From: Owenia fusiformis
Lineage: Eukaryota; Annelida; Polychaeta; Sabellida; Oweniidae
Reading direction: 5' to 3'
Assembly: GCA_903813345.2 (NCBI GenBank)
Contig: CAIIXF020000010.1
Span: 20,721,181-20,785,180 of the forward strand
DNA: 64,000 bases
Under the pieces are notes generated by a model. The model was not told where the DNA came from and searched no databases. It was given only the letters and a program-made list of their open reading frames with translations. Positions 29,601 to 41,600 of the stretch are shown here, piece by piece. Every line of letters starts with the position of its first letter. The stretch's first letter is position 1. Made by a program: the position numbers and the translations under genes.

Positions 29601-32600
29601 GCTATTGAAATTTAAGATCTAGAAATGCCCAAATTAATAAAGCAAAGTCCTTAAAAAATGCCTGATAACTATAAGAAATCCAGATATTTTGAAACAATGT
29701 CATGACATGGAATGTTTCAACCCAGGTCAGATCAATTGTTTTTTAATCAATTACCACCTTACAGTATCAGTATACATTTTAAAGCAAACAATTAATTTCC
29801 CGCCCTCATACTTACTTTAAGAGTCACATTTCCAGCCAGCGGACTTAATTCCCCGTTTCCTGTTGTTGGGGTCGATCCTTCTATTCTGGCAATTTCTATG
29901 ACGTAAGTCTTTTCAATTTCCCAATCAGTGTATGGCTTGATGTTCAAAGTAAGCATCTTCACACCTCCTTCTGAATCATCCCAGGTTAGGACGCCCTCTA
30001 CTGTTTCCCGGACACCCGTAGTGACACCTATGTCATTTGTCTCATCTAGGATTAATTCTGGGTTGTTTGGCCCCATAATACGCCAGTGCAGCTGTAAGAT
30101 GTACAAAGTGCACATTTGAAGCCAAAATTCAACGTACAGAGTTCAACTTTTTATACAAAAAAGTTATATTGATACATACTACAAGGGATTTCTCATTACT
30201 TATGCAAGAACATACTGATGATATGCTGTTGCCCCTTTTTAAATAATAGCACTGCTTGGTCCATGCATATATCAAAAATTAAATGCACAGCAACATAACT
30301 TCCATGCATATATCAGTAAATTAATGAATTGAAATGCTCTAAGCTGATTGGCTGAAACACACTTGGTATGTTTGAATGATGTTTTATGTCTGGTTGTATT
30401 ATCAGATATTTCTTATTTAACTATGCTTAATAGTACTGTTTGGTCTACCTCTTTTCCGCTTGTGCTAATATGTATTAAGTACTCTATACTCACTGTTTGC
30501 TGCCCTAATAAGCCACCTGTCCACTCAATACTCAGAGTGAATTGTCTGGGTTGGGCAGCTTTCTCTATTACAATGTTAGTTTGCACTTGTGCTAATATGT
30601 ATTAAGTACTCTATACTCACTGTTTGCTGCCCTAGTAAGCCACCAGTCCTCTCAATACTCAGAGTGAATTGTCTGGGTTGGGCAGGGTTCTCTATTACAA
30701 TGTTAGTTTGCACTTGTGCTAATATGTATTAAGTACTCTATACTCACTGTTTGCTGCCCTAGTAAACCACCAGTCCTCTCAATACTCAGAGTGAATTGTC
30801 TGGGTTGGGCAGGGTTCTCTATTACGATGTTAGTTTGCACTTGTGCTAATATTAAGTACGCTATACTCACTGTTTGCTGCCATAGTAAGCCACCAGTCCT
30901 CTCAATACTCAGAGTGAATTGTCTGGGTTGAGCAGGATTCTCTATTACAATGTTAGTTTGCACTTGTGCTAATATGTATTAAGTACTCTATACTCACTGT
31001 TTGCTGCCCTAATAAGCCACCTGTCCACTCAATACTCAGAGTAAATTGTCTGGGTTGGACAAGTGGTTCTCTATTACAATGTTAGTTTGCACTTGTGCTA
31101 ATATGTATTAAGTACTCTATACTCACTGTTTGCTGCCCAAATAAGCCACTTCCTCTCAATACTCAGAGTAAATTGACTGGGTTGGACATGGTTCTCTATT
31201 ACAATGTTAGTTTGCACTTGTGCTAATATGTATTAAGTACTCTATACTCACCGTTTGCTGCCCAAATAAGCCACCAGTCCTCTCTATAAGAGTAAATTGT
31301 CTGGGTTGAGCAGGGTTCTCTATTACAATGTTAGTTTGCACTTGTGCTAATATGTATTAAGTACTCTATACTCACTGTTTGCTGCCCTAGTAAGCCACCA
31401 GTCCTCTCAATACTCAGAGTGAATTGTCTGGGTTGAGCAGGGTTCTCTATTACAATGTTAGTTTGCACTTGTGCTAATATGTATTAAGTACTCTATACTC
31501 ACTGTTTGCTGCCCTTGTAAGCCACCAGTCCTCTCAATACTCAGAGTGAATTGTCTGGGTTGGGCAGGGTTCTCTATTACGATGTTAGTTTGCACTTGTG
31601 CTAATATGTATTAAGTACTCTATACTCACTGTTTGCTGCCCTTGTAAGCCACCAGTCCTCTCAATACTCAGAGTGAATTGTCTGGGTTGAGCAGGGTTCT
31701 CTATTACAATGTTAGTTTGTCCAGTGAATCCAAATCTTCCATTGGGGTAGTCTGATTTAGCTATGGTCACCAGTGATACTTGTCTGTCCCCAAGACTGGC
31801 CCCTCCTACAGTAAATAATAATAATGCAATATATATCAAATGGTTGGTGAAACATAAAGTTAATTCAACAAATAAATATATAGTACCATGGGCACTGGTC
31901 TCACACGAAAGCGAATTCAAAAAAACTGACTGAAAACATGACTTTTTGGCAATAAAAGAGGTGGCCATTTTTAATTAACAAGATATTTTGCTTTTGTTAA
32001 AGTATACACTTAGCAGCAGCTTGTACAATTTCAACCAAATCACAGTATGTAATACTTTTATATTCATAAAATAAAAAGTGATAGTTCAGAAATTTATAAA
32101 CATTATTCTTAACTTTTACAAAAATAAGCTAGCCATACCATTTCAAGCAAATTGATAGAATGCCATTATGATGACTTAGAGCTGAAAACATGGCTTCATG
32201 GCAATAAAAATAGCAGCCACATTTAAATTTTACGAAATATTTATCAAAGCTTCTTTTTACGAAATATTTATCCAAGCTTCTTAACATTATTGATTGGGAA
32301 GTAGGCGGTGTCTTGGGTAAAAAATTAGATAAAACTGCAAGATCTTTTTATGACAAATTTCACCAATAAATTGCTAAATGAATAGGTGCGTGGTCTGTTA
32401 GGTCTTCTATGATTATCTAACCGAACAAAGTTCGAGATATTGATAAGTTGTCCATCGGTTTGTTCATTCATCCATTCATTCGTGTGGCTGGCTACTCAAA
32501 TGCTGGTTGACACATTTGGTTAGAATTTAAAAGACACAAGGGTGGTAAGGACCTCTGCTCGAGAATGAATTTTCAATGACCTTTGGGATAAAAGAATACA

Positions 32601-35600
32601 TCAATGAATGATACAAGTCAATATGAAGATGATACAAGCCAATATGAAGATGATACAAGTCAATATGAAGATGATACAAGCCAATATGAAGATGATACAA
32701 GTCAATATGAAGATGATACAAGCCAATATGAAGATGATACAAGCCAATATGAAGATGATACAAGCCAATATGAAGATGATACAACTTGAAAAGAGATTTC
32801 ATATAACACCTGGAAAGCTAATGTAAAATTAAATGAATCATTTCACCCTATGCCCGAATAGTTACTTTATGAGAATGTTCACGAATGTTTATCAAAGGCT
32901 GTCAAAATATATTAATTAAACTTTGATCTACTGACAATATACATGACAATTAACATATCTGTAATCAAAATTATATTCTATAAAGAAAACATGAAAGGCA
33001 TTATTGCCAACATAGATGTAAGTAAGGTTATATTAGATGTCATCTTTATTAATTAAAAACTTTTCATTTGATTTTCTAATTACTATACTTCACTACTGAA
33101 GATGTCTCTATGTTGAGATTGAAAAGTTAGTTATCTTCAAAGTTATAAAAATGTTATATTTATCAGACATAGGGTTCATATTTCTTTGTCTTAAACAATC
33201 TATTATCATAGAAGAAATAATTATAAGGTTGTCATGTCATTGTCGTGACTAATGTAGTATTTGTATATAACTTGCAAATAATGTTAAAATAGATCATTCT
33301 CCTAGCAGAGGGTTCAGCATGAAGTTTGTATGGGCATTGTATTTTTCTATAATACTCTGTTGCCCACAGACTCACTGGAGCACAAAAACAGATGAGAATC
33401 ATAAGAGAAATGGTCAGTCAGGTTCAGTTACCAAAATCTGTAGGCTGAAACAAAATTCAATAGATCCAACTACTGATCACAACATACTAAGTGGTAGAAT
33501 CAAACGAGGTGGTGTAAGTGAGTATATTTCGGAAAGGGACGCAGAAACAATTAAAGTATGCAGCAACAGAACAAGGCGAACCTGCAGAAATCGATGTGGT
33601 GATTCTGATTCTGAACGAAATGGAGACCAGGGTAGATATCTATGTCGCTGTGATAGCCAGTGTAGAAAGTACAAAGATTGCTGTTCTGATGTTGATGAAA
33701 CTTGCCCACTCATATCAAAGCAGTTTAAAAACCAGATTGCATCCAGAATGACGTGTGAGACAACAGATGGGAAAAACTGGTTTTATCTTATTAAGAAATG
33801 TCCGGAGAGTGCAAAAAACAACACTGTGGAGAGATGTATGAATGAAAAATACTCCGATTTAGATATGATACCTGTTACTGACATATCTACAGGGCAACAC
33901 TATAAGTCAGTGTTCTGTGCAAAATGTAACAATGTAAAGAGCTCTAATATGAAATTTTGGAAAACAAATCGAACATGTAACAAAAAATTAGAAATGACCT
34001 ATTTGGAATACATAAGACAAGGCAATTCAATGAAATATTCTTTCAAAATTAATTGTAGAAACAAATATATGTTCGATAATATTCCATCGGGTATGAAACC
34101 AAGATCCTGTGCGTCACACAGTTTAGAAAATTGTCCCCAGGAATCTCCACAATATCTAAAGAATAAGTGCAGGTCTTATGGACTTGACCCATTCGTCAGT
34201 GCAAAATTAAACAACAATTACCCTAGAAGAATATCAGCGCAAAACAAGTACTGTGCTTGGTGTTGGAAATGGAACAGTGATGAATCAGTAATTGATTGTG
34301 AAATGAATGAGGGGCAAGGGTTGCAGACATTACAACAAGAACTGTCTTTCTTTACATTCACAATTGTTGTAGATTATAAAAATGAGGATGAATACAACAT
34401 CCAAAATGAAGTCCATCATTTTGGTTTTGGGAAGCGCATTTGGAACCGTAAATGCCATGTAACAAATGGACTGAAAGGAGCAGCATGTACAGTCAAAACA
34501 TGTCCACAGAATTTTACCCTTAAGACAGGTAAATGTATCTTAACTGCAAAACATAATTTATTTCAAACAAGGGGCAATCTAACATTTGAAGGTAATTTAA
34601 GTAGTACATGGATATGGGATATTGTGTATGGACCTAAAATGAAATCAGCTGTTCAAAATGCGATATACACATTGGTTCCACCATTTGACATAGACCTAAA
34701 TGGAAAGGATATACATGTTGAAGAGCTTGGAGAGAACATTTTTAACGACACATTTCTCAAGGTAACAATGTCTTTTTGGACTCACTATGCTACTCCTATA
34801 AAACATCCAGAACCTAACTGGGAAAATATTTCTCTTTTGATGAAAGAGAACATACTCTCAAACTTAGTTAACATTTTGAATATCAAATATGAATTAAGAT
34901 TAGGCCCTATTAATATAAAAGAAGTTGAAGCTGTGGTTAGTGGGGCCCAGTCCAAGCATGAAGCTTGTAAGTATGCAACAGCCTTGTTCTGGCTCCTCAT
35001 ATACATGTATGTATCCAACTGGTTGAAATTGAAAGATTAGCTAAAATTATTACAGAGTTCTATATAGGTTGCTATTCAGTATAATTGCCTGAGCTAATAT
35101 ATAGAGCTATATATAAGTGCTGTTCAGTATAATTGCCTGAGCTAATATATAGAGCTCTATATAAGTGCTGTTCAGTATAATTGCCTGAGCTACTATATAG
35201 AGCTCAATATAAGTGCTGTTCAGTAGAATTGCCTGAGCTAATATATAGAGCTCTATATAAATGCTGTTCAGTATAATGGCATGGGCTAATATATAGAGCT
35301 CTTAAGGGTGCTGTTCAGTATAATTGCATGGGCTAAAATATAGAGCTCTTAAGGGTGCTGTTCAGTATAATGGCATGGGCTAATATATAGAGCTCTTAAG
35401 GGTGCTGTTCAGTATAATTGCATGGGCTAAAATATAGAGCTCTTAAGGGTGCTGTTCAGTATAATGGCATGGGCTAATATATAGAGCTTTTAAGGGTGCT
35501 GTTCAGTATAATTGCCTGAGCTACTATATAGAGCTCTTAAGGGTGCTGTTCAGTATAATGGCATGGGCTAATATATAGAGCTCTTAAGGGTGCTGTTCAG

Positions 35601-38600
35601 TATAATTGCATGGGCTAAAATATAGAGCTCTTAAGGGTGCTGTTCAGTATAATGGCATGGGCTAATATATAGAGCTCTTAAGGGTGCTGTTCAGTATAAT
35701 GGCATGGGCTAATATATAGAGCTCTTAAGGGTGCTGTTCAGTATAATTGCATGGGCTAAAATATAGAGCTCTTAAGGGTGCTGTTCAGTATAATGGCATG
35801 GGCTAATATATAGAGCTCTTAAGGGTGCTGTTCAGTATAATGGCATGGGCTAAAATATAGAGCTCTTAAGGGTGCTGTTCAGTATAATGGCATGGGCTAA
35901 AATATAGAGCTCTTAAGGGTGCTGTTCAGTGTAATTGCATGGGCTAAAATATAGAGCTCTTAAGTGTGCTGTTCAGTATAATGGCATGGGCTAAAATATA
36001 GAGCTCTTAAGGGTGCTGTTCAGTATAATTGCATGGGCTAAAATATAGAGCTCTTAAGGGTGCTGTTCAGTATAATGGCATGGGCTAAAATATAGAGCTC
36101 TTAAGGGTGCTGTTCAGTATAATGGCATGGGCTAAAATATAGAGCTCTTAAGGGTGCTGTTCAGTATAATGGCATGGGCTAAAATATAGAGCTCTTAAGG
36201 GTGCTGTTCAGTATAATGGCATGGGCTAAAATATAGAGCTCTTAAGGGTGCTGTTCAGTATAATTGCATGGGCTAAAATATAGAGCTCTTAAGGGTGCTG
36301 TTCAGTATAATGGCATGGGCTAATATATAGAGCTCTTAAGGGTGCTGTTCAGTATAATTGCATGGGCTAAAATATAGAGCTCTTAAGGGTGCTGTTCAGT
36401 ATAATGGCATGGGCTAAAATATAGAGCTCTTAAGGGTGCTGTTCAGTATAATTGCATGGGCTAAAATATAGAGCTCTTAAGGGTGCTGTTCAGTATAATT
36501 GCATGGGCTAAAATATAGAGCTCTTAAGGGTGCTGTTCAGTATAATGGCATGGGCTAATATATAGAGCTCTTAAGGGTGCTGTTCAGTATAATTGCATGG
36601 GCTAAAATATAGAGCTCTCAAGGGTGCTGTTCAGTATAATTGTGCAACCACATGGATGAAATAAAAGCTCATAGTTATCTTAAGTTTGTTAGTTCTCACA
36701 CAGGGAGTTTTGTATACCATACTCTCTGACATATCAACAAAATTTGACCTAATGCTCATACATGAAAGCATAACTTATGTTTATATGTATAGCTAAACTA
36801 TAATATGTACTTATACGTATAGAAATGAATATTTGTTCGATCAATTCAAATGTTCTCTTTACCAAGTATGAATCTTTTTCCCCTCCAAATTCCAGACTTC
36901 ATTCCAAATATCACTATGAAAGCAATAACTATATCGCAATAACAATGTCTAAACAAGATAGTTTTGTACATGATGACTCCGGATTAATGAACAGAGCTAC
37001 GTGACAAGTGATGACATAGTACACACACTTTATTTGTGATAAACATAAGGGATTTATACACGTTATAAGTGCGGTTGCCAAATCTCGATAATATCGCTAA
37101 TATTGACAACAGATACATTTTCCATTATCCGCATACACTTTAAGTGATATGTAGATTAAATAAGACTTCGAAGGGCAATTATTCATACCTTTGGCACCAG
37201 TTAAGACAACTTCAAACTGCTCTTGAAATTCCCGAGTTGAATCATCGAATATTGATGCATTTATGGTCATGTGATCTACGCCATCTTGGAATATGACTTC
37301 CCCATCATTGATGAAATAATCTACACCAGGTGTTGCTGTGAGGTTGCGGGAGGTAAAGGTGGCACTGACAACTCCATAACTGCCCTGTAACCTTGTGACT
37401 GGAATTCTGGCGACACCTATATCTTCAGAAACTGAAACATAAATTCATGAAATCCAAAATAAGCAAATTCATTGATTTACTTAAAATTCATTTTCTGATC
37501 CACACTACACAAATGTTAAGATTGATCAACAGTTGTCACTACAGAAAAAATCTACAATATAATGTACAAGATATACTCAAAGATATAAGCCCAGGTCTCA
37601 TTACGACTTGTGGTTGCTTTAATCAATTAGATTTTTGTTTGCAGTCCTGAAACAGATCTCCTCTTATGCCAAGATTTAATGCTGGCATACAATAAGCAAA
37701 TGCATCAAATCACCTACAGTTCATTGGGTCATGTGCTTAATGTATTATAAATGTAAGTTATTGAATGATTTGAAGTAAAATCCAGGATATATTGTGCTCG
37801 AGAAATTCTGTATTGGCACGAGACGAAGAATATCGAGAGCACAATATATCCTGTATTGCACTTCAAATCATTCTATAATGATTTCATTGTGTGATCTTAG
37901 GCCAATACATTTTACTTAGGAGGTAATCTCTAGGAAATATTCTGTATCCTCTGTATTGCTACCGAGATTGTCCCCTCCATGCCAATACCTTTTTTTATTG
38001 CTATGGGGAAGATCAATGGGGACAATCTCAGTAGCAATACAGATTGGTACAGCACAATTTCATACATATACTCACTTATAAAGCTGGCAGCTTTGGTGTC
38101 AAACTCAAGTGTTCCCTCCGCGTTGTCATTCTTCTCAATGGTCACTGACTTAACAGCCAAGGGACCCAGGCCTGGAGCCATGTCTAGTTGAACACCATTC
38201 AACATTGTATAGTTATTATCACTATAAAGTAGTTATAAGCAAACAAATAATACATGTGATTATAAAGAGATGGGGTGCTAATTGTATGTGATAACTGTAT
38301 TGATAATGGCCCAAGTTAGGTAATTATTTCAACAACTTCCGGAGGTATTCTAAGGTTAGCAGGGATAATTTTGGTACTCTCACTTTGAGGTTTAGCTACT
38401 TGTGCATTGGAAATGTGTATTTTGCCAAGGTGGGATTCAAGGATTGCCAATGTTCATCTATTTTCTCTTTTAGAAATGGACTTTGAAAAACTGGAAGTCT
38501 AGTATGTACAGTAAATTGTGACAATCATGTTTTCAACAGTATTGGACAACTGGTATTGCCAATACAGTAAATTGTGACAATCATGTTTACAATAGTATTG

Positions 38601-41600
38601 GACAACTGGTATTATAAGGTGTTCATTGGTTATTAATTGTTTAAAAAAATCAATATAATCTGATCAGAAAAAAAATTATTGCAGATTTGACTATTTATCC
38701 GTCAGCCAAATGTATTTCAAATTCAAATTTTAAAATTAACATTCTTACAATAGATTTACATATCATATGTATAGTCCTTACCTATGTGACTGTAATTCTG
38801 CACTGGTCAAGTTAACATAAAAGTGCTCAGGACCCTCTGGCTTATCATCATCCAGTATGCTTATGATGATACTCTGTCTTTGCTGGCCTTGATCAAATGT
38901 AATAGAACCCGAGCTGCCATCAAAATCTTGTCCTGCCTCTGCCTCGCCATCTACTGTAGAGAAGGCCACCCTCACCTGCCCTACTAGACCTGCACCACGC
39001 TCCACTGTTACGGACACCTGCAGGAGTATCAATTGGAATATTTGGAGTACAGTGTACATATATACGATATATAAAATGATTTTTGCTCTGTTTTATCAGA
39101 CCATTTAGGAGGGCTTTATAATCATTTCTCATATGACCAACCAATATTCATGTTTATCGTATGATCTGTAAAATGAAGCCCTCTGATTGGTCAGTTCTTG
39201 TGCTGTACCAATCTGTATTGCTACTGAGATTGTTCCCGTTGATCATATCCGACGCAATACAGAAAATATTGGTACGGAGGGGACGATCTCAGTAGCAATA
39301 CAGAGGATCATACGATAAAAACGTTATTGAATGAGTTTAAGTGCAACACAGGATATGTTCTGTCTCGATATTCTGTATTGGCACTCGACTTCGTCTCGTT
39401 CCAATACGGAATTTCTCGACCAGAATATATCCTGTATTGCACTTCAAATCATTCAATAACTTATAGTCTTCATTCCACAGAAAAAGCTATCTTTGAATGG
39501 ATAATGTTTAAAACCATTATGAATGTAGATATTCTAGTAAAATGATCATCTCTGTCTTCATTTCTATGATACATGTAAGTAACAAGACACACAGTATATA
39601 AAATTTGATTCAATATATAAACACTGCACTTTAAAAGCAATATGGCCACTGTACATGTATGTGTACCAAGCATTTCCAAAACCTGGTAAGATATTCTATC
39701 AAAAATTCCAAATTAAACATATGGGTCATTTTCTTGCTGTCCTTACAATTTTGCTCATTTTTGAAAAGTGATAAAAATGTACAAATGCTACACAAACTCA
39801 ACTATGATTTTCTCTATTTTTTACTGTGTATATACTGTACCTGCCCAGTGTCCTCATTTACTACTATCTCTGGTGGCTGAGCAAACTCAAAGAGACCATG
39901 TGGGTAGTCACTAGCAGCAAACAAGATGGCTGCTTGGTTTTTGACGCCATCTATAATGGCATTGTTGTCTGCTGATGTTATGGTGAGAGTGTATTGAGAT
40001 CTCAGCTCAGGTGTTGCATCTCCTTTACTCTGAAAAAATTCGAATAATGTAACTATTTGAGAGGTTAATAAATATCCAACTTTGTAAATATTTTTTACTT
40101 AATACTACTCCTATTTGAGTAATGGTTAAAAATGTAACTGCATTGGATTTGACGAATTTAAAGGGTCTTGAACGCTTTTCCAAATGTTGCCTTTCGTACT
40201 TCCTCATCACAATTCAATTTACTACAACTCAATCCATTTTATGTCCATCATGGCCTAAAATTGATCAAATTCAAAATATTGGATCAGACTGCCATCTTTA
40301 AATAAAAATTTAAACGTAAATAATAATTTGTTTAAAAAAATGTTGAGAGAATGGTAGGCTTATGGAGTCAACAGGAGAAAATTAGAATTTTCGCGTGACA
40401 TAAAATCAGAATTTTTGATGATGCACTATTTTTAGTCTAAATGTGACAGATCAAGTTTGGAGAGAAAGGTCAATAGTGAGGATAATTAGGGTTGTGCACA
40501 CTACAATACCTTAATGACAATAGTTGCAAATTGTTGTAGATCTGTGAAGCGAACATCTCCTTGATTCTGTATAAAGTTTGCATCCCATGGTGCAATTTGC
40601 CATGTCACTCTCACATCACCATAGATACCCTCTCCACGGGTTAACCGTATTTGGACTTCCCCATCATAGCTGTCTGTAGGCTCTCCAATTATCACCTGTT
40701 GAATGATTACGTGATTACATTGCTATATTCCAGACATCATTGGACAAAATGAGACAACATAGGACATTGTTCCATGATGTCCCATAATGTCTGGGGGACA
40801 AGAGCGGACAAGTTGGGACAAATTGGACAATGTCCCATTGGTGTACGGCTAGCTTAACTCGTATATGCAATTGTGTTATATGTTTCCAAAAATATCCATG
40901 CAATATCCCAGAGCATATCATACTAGACAACTACACAGTCACACTATACTACACAATACAGCTCAAACAATGTAAGTTAAATTAAATGGGCTTACATGTA
41001 AATAATGGTCATGTCGGATACAAAATTGATGAAATTAATATTTTTAACTTTTGAACAAAAACAAATATGAATGTGACAAAAAACTCCATCAATAAAAAGT
41101 CACCTGTTGTGAATCATCTAATATGGCAATTAAACCACTGGAGCCCTCGTTAGGAAGTATACTAATGGTGGCTCCCGCATGTGTTGGTGAAATATCAGCG
41201 TTGTTGTCTGCAGAGAGTAGAGAGATAGTAAATTGTTCCAGTCCTTCTAGGATGTTGTCTGGGGACGTTTGGAGAGTGATTGTCTTTATGTAGTCTCCCT
41301 ATGAAAGAAACAACATATATCTATAGTTATTATAGTTTTCGTACCACTAACAACTTTCTGAGAACAAAAATCAAAAATGGCAAAATGACGAAACTGTCAG
41401 AAAGGGTATAGGATATAAGTTTGAAAAAGTATAGCATTATTTAACATGAAAAATTTGGCCCATTATCTAATCTCACTGGTTTTTGTGAATCACAAAATTA
41501 AAGCAAATTACCACCAAAGTCATACAGAGCAAACCCTGTACTTACTACACCAAATGTTATCCTCCCTGATAGAGGCTCCTCAAAGTCATAGGCAGCATCA

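Noticed and set aside
30348-30931. Plus-strand open frames with LSILRVNCLGWA repeats
   Set aside because: They are the antisense of the tandem Calx-beta exon fragments.
32604-32826. Open frames of repeated DDTSQYE or IQVNMKM
   Set aside because: They arise from a 21-bp minisatellite whose length is a multiple of three, so all frames stay open. No gene context.
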